Shown here piece after piece: positions 35,745 through 45,433 of a stretch of 64,000 nucleotides of DNA. This DNA is from Klebsiella pneumoniae. GTDB lineage: Bacteria; Myxococcota_A; UBA796; SXON01. The first letter of the stretch is position 1. Every line of letters begins with the position of its first letter. The DNA lies in the NCBI GenBank assembly GCA_945861635.1, contig CAMAWH010000005.1, positions 100,342-164,341 of the forward strand, read 5' to 3'. A program made the position numbers and the translations under genes. Under the pieces are notes generated by a model that searched no databases, had not been told where the DNA came from, and saw only the letters and a list, made by a program, of their open reading frames with translations.

Positions 35745-37979
35745 ATGACGCCCTCGCGTGAACTATCCGTGGCCCTGAACCTCGCCATGGAGGAAGCGAT
35801 CGAGCGTCGTCACGAGTACCTCACGTTGGAGCACGTGCTCTACGGGCTGCTCGCCGATCCGGCGTCTGCGGATTGTCTGGAGGCCTGCGGCGCAAACGTA
35901 AAGAAACTAGAAGGCGAGCTCGACGCCTTCCTCAAGGGATTGGAAAAACTCGATGAGGAGGTAGAGCCGGAACAGACGGAGGCGTTCCGCCGGGTGCTCG
36001 GCCGCGCCGCGCTCCACGTGCAGTCATCCGGGAAAAGTGAGATTCGCGGCACCCACCTGCTCGTCGCCATGTACAGCGAGGCGGACAGCCACGCCGTTCA
36101 CATGCTCAAGGCGGAAGGCGTGGAAAAGCTGAATGTGACGGAGTTCATTTCGCACGGCATCCGCAAGGTGGCGGCGGGTGGCAAGAAACTGGAAGGAGCG
36201 GGCGGTGAGGACGCACCGGCCCCGGCGAAAAATCCCCTTGGTGAGTTTTGTGTCGACCTGGGGGCCAAGGCCGCCGCCGGCAAGATCGATCCGCTGATTG
36301 GGCGAACGAGCGAGTTGGAGCGTACGGTTCAGGTGCTCGCGCGCCGTCGGAAGAACAATCCACTTTTTCTTGGTGATCCTGGGGTCGGAAAGACGGCTAT
36401 CGTTGAGGGTCTCGCGTTGCGCATCCACGAGGGCAATGTTCCTGATCTGCTCAAATCGGCGCGCGTCTACGCACTCGACATGGGCTCCTTGATCGCCGGT
36501 ACCCGTTACCGCGGAGATTTCGAGGAGCGGCTCAAGGCCGTCCTCAAGGCGCTGAAGGACGAGCCCGATTCCATTTTGTTCATCGACGAGATCCACACGG
36601 TCGTCGGCGCTGGTGCAACGAGCGGCGGCTCGATGGACGCCTCGAACCTGCTGAAGCCCGCCCTTGCCAACGGGGAACTCCGCTGCATTGGTAGCTCTAC
36701 CCACAACGAATACCGGGCGAGTTTCGGTCGCGACCGCGCACTCGCTCGCCGCTTCCAGACGATCGAGATCCTCGAGCCGAGCGTAGAGGAAACCATCCTC
36801 ATCCTGCACGGCCTGCGAAAGCAGTACGAGGCCCACCACGAGATCACCTACAGCGATGAAGCGTTGGAGTCTGCGGCGCGTCTGGGCGCCCGCCACCTCA
36901 ACGATCGCCACCTGCCCGACAAGGCGATCGACGTCATCGACGAAGCCGGTGCATCCGCCCGGCTTTCCGCTCCCGGCAGCGTCGTGGACGTTCCGCAAAT
37001 CGAAGCCGTCGTCGCTCGGATGGCGCGCATTCCGCCGCGCACGGTCAGCGCCGAGGAAGAAAACAATCTCGCCGATCTTGCACCGCAGCTAAAATCCAGA
37101 ATCTTCGGTCAGGATCCTGCTGTTGATACGATTGCGGCCACCATCAAGTTGAGCCGCGCCGGGCTGGGTACGCCGAACAAGCCCGTCGGGTCCTTCCTGT
37201 TCTCGGGTCCGACCGGCGTCGGAAAAACCGAGCTGGCGAAGCAACTCGCAGAAGTGCTCGGCGTGGCATTCATTCGCTTCGATATGTCGGAATACATGGA
37301 GAAGCATACGGTCTCACGGCTCATTGGCGCGCCGCCGGGGTATGTCGGCTTCGAACAGGAAGGCATGTTGACGGGTCAAGTGGCCCGCAACCCGTACGCC
37401 GTGCTCGTGCTCGACGAAATCGAGAAGGCGCACCCCGACATCTACAACATCCTGCTGCAGGTTATGGACCACGCAACGCTCACGGACAACAACGGCAAGA
37501 AGGCGGACTTCCGAAACGTGATCCTGATCATGACGACCAACGCCGGCGCGAGAGAGGGTGCCCGGCCGGCCCCCGGATTCGGCACGCCGGACGCGGGTGC
37601 CAAGGTCGGGGAAGCGTTGACCCGCACGTTCCCCCCCGAATTCCGAAATCGGCTCGATGCCAGCGTGCTGTTCGCGGCGCTGCCCCCGGAAATCGTACTG
37701 AAGGTCGTCGACAAATTCGTGCTGGAGCTCGCCGGCCAGTTGACCGCGCGCAATGTGTCGCTGGAACTCACGCCCGCGCTCCGCGCCTGGCTCGGCGAGC
37801 GCGGGTACAAGCCGGAGTTCGGCGCCCGCGAAATGAGCCGCGTGCTGCAGGAGCACATCAAGAAGCCCCTTGCGGACGAGCTGCTCTTCGGGAAGTTGAA
37901 GGCCGGGGGCTCCGTACGTGCCGACCTCGTCGACGGAAAAGTGGCGTTCGACTGTACCCCTCTTCCCGCCGTCGGTTGA
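35745..37979 (+). CDS. clpA: ClpA ATPase subunit of ClpAP
   Basis: A 744-residue AAA+ unfoldase. The Clp N-domain spans residues 1-140. The first ATPase domain has Walker A GDPGVGKT at 210-217 and Walker [20 protein letters not shown]. The second has Walker [10 protein letters not shown], Walker [15 protein letters not shown] and the tail [20 protein letters not shown]. It unfolds substrates delivered by ClpS and feeds them to ClpP, which is not in this window. Length and order match standard ClpA, and the absence of a ClpB-type middle coiled-coil excludes ClpB. It lies two bases after clpS. Confidence 0.95.
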   Translation: MTPSRELSVALNLAMEEAIERRHEYLTLEHVLYGLLADPASADCLEACGANVKKLEGELDAFLKGLEKLDEEVEPEQTEAFRRVLGRAALHVQSSGKSEIRGTHLLVAMYSEADSHAVHMLKAEGVEKLNVTEFISHGIRKVAAGGKKLEGAGGEDAPAPAKNPLGEFCVDLGAKAAAGKIDPLIGRTSELERTVQVLARRRKNNPLFLGDPGVGKTAIVEGLALRIHEGNVPDLLKSARVYALDMGSLIAGTRYRGDFEERLKAVLKALKDEPDSILFIDEIHTVVGAGATSGGSMDASNLLKPALANGELRCIGSSTHNEYRASFGRDRALARRFQTIEILEPSVEETILILHGLRKQYEAHHEITYSDEALESAARLGARHLNDRHLPDKAIDVIDEAGASARLSAPGSVVDVPQIEAVVARMARIPPRTVSAEEENNLADLAPQLKSRIFGQDPAVDTIAATIKLSRAGLGTPNKPVGSFLFSGPTGVGKTELAKQLAEVLGVAFIRFDMSEYMEKHTVSRLIGAPPGYVGFEQEGMLTGQVARNPYAVLVLDEIEKAHPDIYNILLQVMDHATLTDNNGKKADFRNVILIMTTNAGAREGARPAPGFGTPDAGAKVGEALTRTFPPEFRNRLDASVLFAALPPEIVLKVVDKFVLELAGQLTARNVSLELTPALRAWLGERGYKPEFGAREMSRVLQEHIKKPLADELLFGKLKAGGSVRADLVDGKVAFDCTPLPAVG

Positions 37980-38057
37980 CGCGCCCGGGGTCGCCCCGTA
38001 CCATCTGCGCGCGTACGCCTCCAAACGCGCCCCTGCACCCCCACCATCGAGTCCGCC

Positions 38058-39278
38058 ATGTCGCAAGCGAAACCCTTCGTTGTTCCCGAAGGCGTCACAT
38101 TCAACATCGAAGAGGACGGTCTAACGATCGCCAATCAAGGTGACGTTGTGCTCCACACGACGTTTGGGCGTCCGATCAAGTCCGTCGTGAGTCACGAAGG
38201 TAGCGTGACGATCCACGGAGATGCCAAGGGCGGCTCGATTCAGGCGGGGACGGACGTTGAAATCCACGGGGCCGCCTCGCTTGCCAGCGTGCGCGCCACC
38301 GGCAATGTCAACATCACCGGAAACGTACAGGCCGGGACCATTCGTGGGGAAAACGTGCGCATCGGCGGTACCGTCGTCGCCGCTCGTGGCATTCAGGGAG
38401 AGCGGAGCGTGACCATCGGGGATGGAAAAGTCACCGTCGATGCGATTTTAGCCCCGGAGGTCAACGTCTCGCAGGCGACGGTCGGCCGCGTGACGGTGAT
38501 CGAGAGCCACAACGAGTTGGGTCCGAATGGCCTGAAGGGTTGCTTTCGGCTCGCGGATTACGCGGAAATGTTCGGTGATCCGGCAACATTTCTCGAGGAG
38601 CGCGGTCTGAACGCCATCGGCGGCACGCCCCCCGCGCCCTCAAAAACCGCGAGCACCCCGGCTGTCGCCAGCGCGAAAGCGCCGCTGCCCGTATCGGTGA
38701 TTCCCGTCGAGCGCGCCATCGAGCGCCCGATCCGCGAAAACGTGGAACAGCCCATCGAGCCGGCCGCGCGCCGACGCCCGACGTTGGCGGAGGCCGTTTC
38801 GATTGAAGAATCGCGGGTGATCATCCCGCCCGACGACATCGAGGTCGACGAGGACGACGAGCCGATCGTGGTGGAGGAAGACAAACCGGCATCGGTAGCC
38901 GTGCCAGCGGCCCCGGCGCAAGAAGCCGCGCGTTCGACGCCGGCCATCGACCCGTTCGCCGATCTGGCGGAGGCGGCGGCCGCAGCGCCGGCACCGGCAG
39001 CGGCGCCGGTTCCGCCCGCCGGCCCCGAACACCCCATGCACAAGACCCTGGCCGAAACCGTCGCCAAGATCATCGAGTGTTACGCGGGCGGAGAGATCCC
39101 CCCGGCCGTCGAGCGCCTGCATACCATGGTTGAAGCTCGGCAGTACGATCAGGTGCGGGCCGACATCACCAACATCTGGTCCGAGCTGTTGAAGTTCCAC
39201 CAGAAGAAGGGATTGCGCATCCAGCACACGGTTACGACGACCTTCAATTCCGTCAACTCGCTCATCAAGAAGATGTGA
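38058..39278 (+). CDS. FapA/bactofilin-like beta-helical protein
   Basis: A 406-residue cytosolic-looking protein without a signal peptide. Residues 45-160 form short beta-helix repeats of the polymer-forming/FapA type (GSVTIHGDAKGGSIQAG, NVNITGNVQAGTIRG, VRIGGTVVAARGI). A disordered Ala/Pro/Glu-rich stretch (about 190-320) follows, then a C-terminal helical domain (ECYAGGEIPPAVERLHTMVE, LKFHQKKGLRIQH). It may be a cytoskeletal or scaffolding protein; no enzyme motif is seen. The stop overlaps the GTG start of the next gene (GTGA, 39275-39278). Confidence 0.65.
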   Translation: MSQAKPFVVPEGVTFNIEEDGLTIANQGDVVLHTTFGRPIKSVVSHEGSVTIHGDAKGGSIQAGTDVEIHGAASLASVRATGNVNITGNVQAGTIRGENVRIGGTVVAARGIQGERSVTIGDGKVTVDAILAPEVNVSQATVGRVTVIESHNELGPNGLKGCFRLADYAEMFGDPATFLEERGLNAIGGTPPAPSKTASTPAVASAKAPLPVSVIPVERAIERPIRENVEQPIEPAARRRPTLAEAVSIEESRVIIPPDDIEVDEDDEPIVVEEDKPASVAVPAAPAQEAARSTPAIDPFADLAEAAAAAPAPAAAPVPPAGPEHPMHKTLAETVAKIIECYAGGEIPPAVERLHTMVEARQYDQVRADITNIWSELLKFHQKKGLRIQHTVTTTFNSVNSLIKKM

Positions 39279-40597
39279 CGACGGCTGGCACGTTGGCATT
39301 CTTGCATGCACGGGCCGGACGAGCATGGATCCCGCTGTGGTGTTGGCTGCTCTCGGGGGCCGCGTGGGCGAACCCTGCCGGCCTCTCGTCTTCGGATCCG
39401 CGGGAGCGGCTGCTAACCGTGCGTGCGCTGGCTCACGACGCGACAGCGCTTGATGCGCTCGCCAGCGCGCTGACCACCGAGTCGGATCCTGCCTTGCGCG
39501 TCGCTATCGCCGATGCGATGGCGCGGCTGCCGCTTGGAGAAGCGGCGCTGCGGATGGCGCTGGCGCAAAGTCCGGTGGCGGCGGCGCGCGGTTTTGCCGC
39601 CTACTCCCTTGGCCGGGACGGCGGCCAGGCCGCAACAGACGCGCTCACCCGCGCGATCTCCGACCCGGACGCATCCGTCCGCGAGCATGTGTACAGCGCG
39701 CTCGCAGCGACGGGCCATCGAGAAGCGATCCCGACGTTGATGAAGGCGGCCGTCCGCGAACGGACGCTCGGACCCCGCGCCGCAGCGGAGAAAGCGGCCG
39801 AGGTCCTGGCCGCTTCACCGACCGTCCTTTTCGACACGCCCGCCGCTGTCGCCCGGCTGCAGCGCGGTCCATCGGCCGCACAGGTGAGCGCCGCCCGTGA
39901 CCTCGGCGAGCAGGGGGATCGGCGGGCCGTGGAGCCGTTGTGTGCAGCGGCCGCCGACGCGACGGATGTCCCGCTCCAACGCGCCGCCATCGCGGCCCTG
40001 GGTAGGTTGGGTGACGGGCGCGCGGTACCGACGCTGGTGAGCCTGTTGCCACGTAGCGAAGGTCGCACACGGCAGGAAGCAATTGGCGCGCTCGCTGCGC
40101 TGCGAGATGAGTCGGCTTCGGACGCACTCACGACGCTCACGGGGGATGCGGACGTCACGACGCGCCAGTTGGCGGTGCGCGCGCTCGGCTGGATCGCGCC
40201 GCCCGACCTGTTTGACCGACTCGTGACCGCGCAGGCCGACGCCAGCGAAGATGTGCGGGGGGAAGTGCTTTTTGCTGCCGGTGAAAGCCGAACTCCGGCG
40301 CGAATCGCGGCGCTGCGCCGTGGGCTATCCGACGCCTCGCCGTTTCTGCGCGCAGAGGCCGCCCGCATCTGCGGCGAGGCGGGTCAGGGCCCACTTCTGC
40401 TGCCGCTGCTCGCCGATCGTGATGCGCTCGTGCGGCTCACCGCAGCGGACGCCCTCGCAGCGCTCGCTCAGCCGGGCGCCGCAGACGCCCTCCGGGCCGC
40501 GGCAACGCGCGCTCCCACCCCGTCCGAGCGCGCCCGCATGACGGAAGCGGCCGATCGCGCCGGTGGGCAGTTGCCGGCTACGCCGTCGGGCAGGTAG
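39275..40597 (+). CDS. HEAT-repeat protein
   Basis: A 440-residue protein with an N-terminal hydrophobic segment (WIPLWCWLLSGAAWA, a likely signal ending AWA/N) and then about twelve HEAT repeats through the rest, such as AAYSLGRDGGQAATDALTRA, DPDASVREHVYSALAATGHR and RLTAADALAALAQPG. HEAT arrays form protein-binding solenoids; the partner is unknown. It is probably periplasmic. Translation is coupled to the preceding FapA-like gene by a GTGA overlap, suggesting a joint function. Confidence 0.75.
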   Translation: MTTAGTLAFLHARAGRAWIPLWCWLLSGAAWANPAGLSSSDPRERLLTVRALAHDATALDALASALTTESDPALRVAIADAMARLPLGEAALRMALAQSPVAAARGFAAYSLGRDGGQAATDALTRAISDPDASVREHVYSALAATGHREAIPTLMKAAVRERTLGPRAAAEKAAEVLAASPTVLFDTPAAVARLQRGPSAAQVSAARDLGEQGDRRAVEPLCAAAADATDVPLQRAAIAALGRLGDGRAVPTLVSLLPRSEGRTRQEAIGALAALRDESASDALTTLTGDADVTTRQLAVRALGWIAPPDLFDRLVTAQADASEDVRGEVLFAAGESRTPARIAALRRGLSDASPFLRAEAARICGEAGQGPLLLPLLADRDALVRLTAADALAALAQPGAADALRAAATRAPTPSERARMTEAADRAGGQLPATPSGR

Positions 40598-40622
40598 GAT
40601 GCGCGCGTCTGGGAGCCCGGTC

Positions 40623-42008
40623 ATGCGCATCTCGCTGCGAATTTTCCCGCTCGTTGGCGGGGCCGCGCTGCTTTCCGGCTGCAATGAATACCCGATCTTC
40701 CGTGTCACCGGCTTCGAACAAGCGGCATTCAACAACAACGCCGACATCCTCTTCATCGTCGATAACTCGGGTTCAATGCGAGAAAATGGTTCACAGCTTG
40801 CGCTCAATTTCGATACCTTTCTCGCGCAGCTCACGAGCGCGAAAGGCTCGGAAGTCCCTCGCGAAACGCTCAACGACGCCGTGACCAACTACCTCCGGGA
40901 AACGGGCTCCGGTACCGCGATCATCGACTACCAGCTTGGCATCACGACGACATCTGCCGACTACTCCGGCGGGGATAATCCCGGCGTCGATCCCGGTGAA
41001 GCCGGCCTCCTACTCGGAGATCCGCCCGTCATCACCCGCGGCGATTCCGACGTTGGCGGCACCTTCCAACGCAGCCTCCTCTGCGACACGATCTACTGGA
41101 ATGATCTCGATCTTCCATCGGATAGCACCTATCCGGTGGGCGATGATTCCTGCCCGCCCCCGGACGGCGCGGTGAGCCGCGAATACCTCACGTGCATGTG
41201 CCCGGAAGGATGGAGCGACAACGAAGGTGCCGGCAACGAAGAGGGCCTGGAGGCGGCGTTGGATGCGCTCTGCCGCGCCGCGCCGGAGCCCCCCGAGGAA
41301 TGCTGGGATGGCGGGGCCGCGGACGACGACGGCCTGCCTATCGTCGAGGGAGACATCGGCTCGAACGATGGCTTCATTCGCTACGATGGTGACGACAAGG
41401 TCACGGCGAACACTCTGGTCGTCATCGTTACCGACGAGGGGGATGGCTCGCGGCGCAGCCCGACGAGTGACTCGGACGTCGAAAACTACATCGCCGCGTT
41501 CGCCGCCTTCCCGCAGCTGGTTCGCTTCGCGGTGATCGGCCCCGCCTACCACGATCGTGATGGGAGCTGCCTCGGTGGCGCACAAACGTGGGGCGTCGAA
41601 CGCTATCAAGCCGTCGTAAGCGCAACTCGCGGGCGCTACATCGACCTGACGGCCATCGACGGCGATTGCACGCCGACCGAATGGGGAGAGAACCTCAAGC
41701 AGCTCGGCGAACTGTTGAACAACCTACAGACCGTTTTCCCGCTCCAGACCATCCCGGACGTCGCGAGCATTCGCGTGTACGTCGATGACATTTTGACGCC
41801 GCAATCAGAAGTTCTGGATGGTACCGTGGCGGCTGGAACGGCCATCTACGGAGACGGCTGGAGCTACGAAGCCTCCGAGAACGCCGTTGTCTTCAACGAC
41901 TACGACGACGCGGCTGGCGTCTCCTTTATTCCCGACTACAACCAGGACGTTCGCATCATCTACCGCCCGCTCGGCGGCACCCCGCGCACGCTCCCCGACA
42001 ACTTCTAG
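40623..42008 (+). CDS. vWA-domain lipoprotein
   Basis: A 461-residue lipoprotein (MRISLRIFPLVGGAALLSGC, lipobox Cys20) with a von Willebrand A domain from about residue 40. The MIDAS is VDNSGSM, a TLVVIVTDEGDGS segment forms the second metal loop, and there are several Cys pairs (CPPPDGAVSREYLTCMC). The ATG at 40623 is chosen because it starts the lipoprotein signal; the frame opens earlier at 40563. The C-terminal part has a beta-rich domain (VRIIYRPLGGTPRTLPDNF). It is probably a surface or periplasmic metal-dependent adhesion or assembly protein. Similar vWA lipoproteins are frequent in Myxococcota. It is the first of a series with the OMP barrel and TPR genes. Confidence 0.75.
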   Translation: MRISLRIFPLVGGAALLSGCNEYPIFRVTGFEQAAFNNNADILFIVDNSGSMRENGSQLALNFDTFLAQLTSAKGSEVPRETLNDAVTNYLRETGSGTAIIDYQLGITTTSADYSGGDNPGVDPGEAGLLLGDPPVITRGDSDVGGTFQRSLLCDTIYWNDLDLPSDSTYPVGDDSCPPPDGAVSREYLTCMCPEGWSDNEGAGNEEGLEAALDALCRAAPEPPEECWDGGAADDDGLPIVEGDIGSNDGFIRYDGDDKVTANTLVVIVTDEGDGSRRSPTSDSDVENYIAAFAAFPQLVRFAVIGPAYHDRDGSCLGGAQTWGVERYQAVVSATRGRYIDLTAIDGDCTPTEWGENLKQLGELLNNLQTVFPLQTIPDVASIRVYVDDILTPQSEVLDGTVAAGTAIYGDGWSYEASENAVVFNDYDDAAGVSFIPDYNQDVRIIYRPLGGTPRTLPDNF

Positions 42009-42028
42009 CTCCGCCGAGGCCCGCTCCC

Positions 42029-42694
42029 ATGCTCACGCTCACGCTCCTCGCCCCGCTCCTCGTGCCCGCGAGTTTTGCCCAGGACACGGTCGATATCGGC
42101 GTCCTCAAGCATTCCGAAATCAAGGTTGTGCAGAAGGTGCTGTATACAAAGGCCAGCCGGCTGGAAGTCGGCGCTGCTCTTGGCGTACTGCCCTTTGACG
42201 GGTACACGATCGCGCCCATTGCAAACGTTCGCGCGGCCTACCATTTTTCGGAAACGCTTGGCGCGGAAGTCGCCCTCGGGGGCGGGTACGGCCTGAAGAC
42301 GGCGCGGTACGTCGAGTTGGAGGGCCAATCGTACGGCGTTGCGGTCGAGGCCTACCGCTACCTTGCCAGTGTCGAGGCGGACATTCAGTGGACGCCGATC
42401 TATGCCAAGATGAATCTGGCCGGAAAAGGAATCCTACATCACGACGTTTACGTGCTCCTCGGCGTCGGCGCGACACTCGAACAGTCGGTGCTCCCATCCG
42501 CGGACATCGGGATCGCACCCGGGGCCCCGATCGGCATCGGAACTCGAATCTACCTGTCCAACAGCGCGATGCTCCGCGCGGAGTTGCGCGACACGGTGAT
42601 GTACGAATACCGCGCCCAATCGCAGACCGGCGGAATCAAGCAGAACGTGGGCATCACCGTCGGCCTCTCCCTTTTGCTCGGATCGGGCAAGTGA
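42029..42694 (+). CDS. Outer-membrane beta-barrel protein, myxobacterial type
   Basis: A 221-residue protein with signal peptide MLTLTLLAPLLVPASFAQD and then amphipathic strands typical of the outer membrane beta-barrel family found mainly in Myxococcota (start VLKHSEIKVVQKVLYTKASR; later GAEVALGGGYGLK, VYVLLGVGATLEQS, IGIGTRIYLSNSAMLRAELRD). In gliding myxobacteria, related barrels are part of the Glt outer-membrane platform, but a motility role here is only suggested by family. The stop overlaps the downstream TPR gene start as TGATG. Confidence 0.75.
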   Translation: MLTLTLLAPLLVPASFAQDTVDIGVLKHSEIKVVQKVLYTKASRLEVGAALGVLPFDGYTIAPIANVRAAYHFSETLGAEVALGGGYGLKTARYVELEGQSYGVAVEAYRYLASVEADIQWTPIYAKMNLAGKGILHHDVYVLLGVGATLEQSVLPSADIGIAPGAPIGIGTRIYLSNSAMLRAELRDTVMYEYRAQSQTGGIKQNVGITVGLSLLLGSGK

Positions 42695-44268
42695 TGCGGT
42701 GGATGCTCGTCCTCGCGCTGCTCGCCGCCGCGCCCGCATGGGCCAAGCCCCCAAAGAAGCCCGTCGAAAAAGAGAAGCCGACCGTCTCCGACGCCGCGGC
42801 ACCGACGAAAAAGGAGGCCAAGCAACGCTCCGTGGCCTTCGCCGAGTATGACGCCCAGATGGCCAGCGGACAAAAGGCGCGCGCGGCCGATGCGCTTGTG
42901 GTCATTCTCGACAACGCGGACCTGGCCGATTGGCACGGGGAGGCGTACGCACGCTTCGGCGATATCCTTGCGGACAGCGACCTTTCCTACGCCGCATTGT
43001 GCGCTTACACCCGAGCGTTCAGCACCGCCACCGACCTCACGATCGAGGAGGTGTCACTCCGCGTTCCCGCCGCGATCGGGCTCGCCGAAAAGGTAGGGGA
43101 TGTTGCCATCCTCGAAAAACCGTTCAGCACCAACCTCGGTCTGGCAAGAACGGAGGATGTCCGCGGGAAGATGGCCTATCTTGCCGCGCGTGAAAACCTC
43201 CGCCGGCAGAACTATGGCGTCGCAACCGCGATGTTGAAGCTCGTCAAACAGGGCGACCCGTTGTACCCCGAGGCGAAATCGCTCGAAGGCGTCATCCTGA
43301 ACCAGCAAGCGCGCACCGAAGATGCGCTGAAGGCATTCGAAGCGGCCCAGAAGTCCGGTACGGACCGGGAAGTTCGCTTTCAGGACACCCTGCAGCTGAA
43401 CACGGCGCGCACCTGGTACGGTGCTGGAAACTACCCGCGTGCCATCGAGGCATTTTCGCGCGTGTCGCGCAGTTCCGAGTTCTGGCCGGAGGCGCAGTTC
43501 GAGCGGGCCTGGGCCCACTTCCGAATCGACGACATAAACGGGGCGCTCGCGCAGTTGTTCAGCCTTGATACCCCATTTTTTGAGAAATACTATTTTCCGG
43601 AAGCGGACCTGCTACGCATCTACAGCTTTTTCTTGCTCTGCAAATTTCCGGAAGCCGAGGCGGAAATCGAGATCTTCAAGAATCGGTACACCTCCGTGGA
43701 CGGCAAGCTCAAGGCGTGGGGAGAAAAATCCGTCGAGGAGAACTTCCAGACAGTGCGGAAGTACAAGGAAAAGGGCGATACCGCGGGTTTACCGGAGATG
43801 ATTTGGCGTCCGTACGCTGCAGAGGAGCGGTTGAGCGCCAGCATCAAGGCGGTGGACAGCGCGGAAGACGAACTGAAGCGCATGCGCAACGTCTCCGCGA
43901 ACCCATTTACCGAGCGCGCACGTTCATGGCTGGATGAACGCCGGAAGTTCCTTGTCGACACCGAGGGTGGTCGGGTCAAGGACCGCATCGCGGCACAGGA
44001 AGCAGAAATCGGCGGCATGCTCGGGGATTCCGAGATCTTCGTCCTCGACATCCTTCGCATGAAGACCCAATTGTACGAGCAGGCCGCGCTGACGGGCCGG
44101 ATGCCCGACGCCGCCCGCACGGTTGTGCGAAAGGACCGGCTGCGCCGCGGCTATCGAGAATGGCCGTTCCAGGGGGAAATCTGGGCGGATGAGCTCGGCT
44201 ACTACCGCATCGACGTCATTCCGGAGTGCCCAGCGAACATGCGCCAGGGTGTGGCGGGGAAGCCCTGA
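42694..44268 (+). CDS. Exported TPR-like protein coupled to the OMP barrel
   Basis: A 524-residue exported protein (signal MRWMLVLALLAAAPAWA) with a Lys-rich linker and degenerate TPR repeats over residues 50-330 (AYARFGDILADSDLSYAAL, AKSLEGVILNQQARTEDALK, ARTWYGAGNYPRAIEAFSRV). A charged helical region follows. It ends with the conserved-looking block YREWPFQGEIWADELGYYR. The ATG at 42694 forms TGATG with the barrel gene, so the two are translationally coupled and may act together in the outer membrane. Comparable barrel-TPR pairs occur in myxobacterial motility clusters; that link is inference. Confidence 0.72.
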   Translation: MRWMLVLALLAAAPAWAKPPKKPVEKEKPTVSDAAAPTKKEAKQRSVAFAEYDAQMASGQKARAADALVVILDNADLADWHGEAYARFGDILADSDLSYAALCAYTRAFSTATDLTIEEVSLRVPAAIGLAEKVGDVAILEKPFSTNLGLARTEDVRGKMAYLAARENLRRQNYGVATAMLKLVKQGDPLYPEAKSLEGVILNQQARTEDALKAFEAAQKSGTDREVRFQDTLQLNTARTWYGAGNYPRAIEAFSRVSRSSEFWPEAQFERAWAHFRIDDINGALAQLFSLDTPFFEKYYFPEADLLRIYSFFLLCKFPEAEAEIEIFKNRYTSVDGKLKAWGEKSVEENFQTVRKYKEKGDTAGLPEMIWRPYAAEERLSASIKAVDSAEDELKRMRNVSANPFTERARSWLDERRKFLVDTEGGRVKDRIAAQEAEIGGMLGDSEIFVLDILRMKTQLYEQAALTGRMPDAARTVVRKDRLRRGYREWPFQGEIWADELGYYRIDVIPECPANMRQGVAGKP

Positions 44269-44269
44269 A

Positions 44270-44359
44270 ATGGCGCTCGCGCTCTTCGTAGGGGGCGGCT
44301 CCATCGTCCTCGTCATCGCGTTGGTGGTGCACATCGTGCGCCTCTCTCCCGACGGTTGA
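44270..44359 (+). CDS. 29-residue single-span membrane peptide
   Basis: A short open frame (MALALFVGGGSIVLVIALVVHIVRLSPDG) starting one base after the TPR gene stop (TGAAATG) and ending in a TTGA overlap with the next gene. It is one long hydrophobic helix with a basic C-terminal turn, so it would be a small inner-membrane protein. No family is recognised. The tight spacing on both sides and clean hydrophobic composition argue for real coding, but such a short frame can arise by chance. Confidence 0.45.
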   Translation: MALALFVGGGSIVLVIALVVHIVRLSPDG

Positions 44360-44736
44360 TCGAGGTGGGAGCAGAGTTCGTCGCCGATGACATCCCCTTC
44401 GCATCGGCCTGGGATGCGGCGCTGTACACCTCCGGGCCGCCTTCGGTGTTCACGCTCGATCCGAAGGGCTGGTTCCGCGTTGACCCCGAACGCACCCGGG
44501 AATGCGAGTTGATCGTCGGAATCCCGGCCGGCCGGTCATCCGGTACCTGGGTGCTGACGGATCGGACGACGAACGTCCGGATGGTAATCGTCGTAACACA
44601 TGAAGCGTTTGCAACGTGCCAACCGCGTGGCGATGTCGAACATTTCGCCACACTGGCGTCAGCGCGGGCGCACACCATGGAGCAGTGGCGGGTGGCCGGC
44701 GCCGAGCCCGATTCCGGGGCGGGCGATGAGGCGTGA
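44356..44736 (+). CDS. Hypothetical protein
   Basis: A 126-residue soluble-looking protein with no signal peptide, membrane span or recognised motif. It begins with a TTG in a TTGA overlap with the 29-residue membrane peptide (GTG at 44365 is an alternative). It contains beta-strand-like stretches (PSVFTLDPKGWFRVDP, GTWVLTDRTTNVRMVIVV). The composition suggests a small immunoglobulin-like or sandwich domain, which would fit presentation by the preceding membrane peptide, but this is speculative. Its last 78 bases overlap the convergent thiD gene. Confidence 0.5.
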   Translation: MIEVGAEFVADDIPFASAWDAALYTSGPPSVFTLDPKGWFRVDPERTRECELIVGIPAGRSSGTWVLTDRTTNVRMVIVVTHEAFATCQPRGDVEHFATLASARAHTMEQWRVAGAEPDSGAGDEA

Positions 44737-45411
44737 GACGTAGCGAATCGCGCCACGACAGGCGATGTCCAACCCATCTCCCCGCGCGAGTCGGGACGCA
44801 ATCGCGCTGGAGAGCGTGCAGCCCGTGCCGTGGGGTGCGTGCGGCTGGCGGCGATGCCGGAAGCGGATCACACGGATGCCATCGTAGAGAACATCGATAA
44901 CGAACGCAATGTCGCTAACGACGTGTCCGCCTTTGACGAGCACCGCGGGGTGCGGGTCAGCGCCCCCCGTGCCACGGATGAGGCCCAGCGCCACCGCCTC
45001 CCCGTAATTCGGCGTCGCCAGCGTCGTAAGCGGAAGCAGCAAGCGCACCGCCGCCAGGCCCTCGACCAGAGGCACTCCGCCTGTAGACGCCAGCACGGGG
45101 TCGAGCACCACAGGCCCCCGATACGTCGTAAGCGCGCGAGCGATTTCCTCCGCAATGGCAACCGTGCCGAGCATACCGATCTTGATGGCGTCGACGGGGT
45201 AGTCCGCGAGGACCGCGCGCACCTGCTCCCCCACCAGCGCTGGATCGACCGGGCAGACGCGGTACACGCGCGCGGAGTCCTGCACCGTGATGGCGGTGAC
45301 CGCGGCCATGCCGAATACGTCGTGATCAAGAAACGTTTTCAAATCGGCCTGGACGCCCGCCCCCCCCCCGGGGTCGGACCCGGCGATGCTGAAGACGGTG
45401 GGAGGTCGCAT
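44659..45411 (-). CDS. thiD: Hydroxymethylpyrimidine/phosphomethylpyrimidine kinase
   Basis: A 250-residue ribokinase-fold kinase of thiamine biosynthesis. It phosphorylates HMP and HMP-phosphate to HMP pyrophosphate in the cytosol. Signatures are SIAGSDPGGGAGVQADLKTF at the start, AVTAITVQDS, DAIKIGMLGT, VVLDPVLASTGG, TPNYGEAVAL and the catalytic PHGTGCTLSSAIAS. The ATG at 45411 is chosen because the motif begins there; the frame extends ten codons upstream. A run of ten G residues (10 C on the plus strand, 45360-45369) lies in the GGG codons near the N-terminus. No other thiamine gene is nearby. The 3' end overlaps the convergent hypothetical gene. Confidence 0.9.
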   Translation of the reverse strand: MRPPTVFSIAGSDPGGGAGVQADLKTFLDHDVFGMAAVTAITVQDSARVYRVCPVDPALVGEQVRAVLADYPVDAIKIGMLGTVAIAEEIARALTTYRGPVVLDPVLASTGGVPLVEGLAAVRLLLPLTTLATPNYGEAVALGLIRGTGGADPHPAVLVKGGHVVSDIAFVIDVLYDGIRVIRFRHRRQPHAPHGTGCTLSSAIASRLARGDGLDIACRGAIRYVSRLIARPGIGLGAGHPPLLHGVRPR

Positions 45412-45433
45412 GCACGCGGGATAACCGCGCGGC

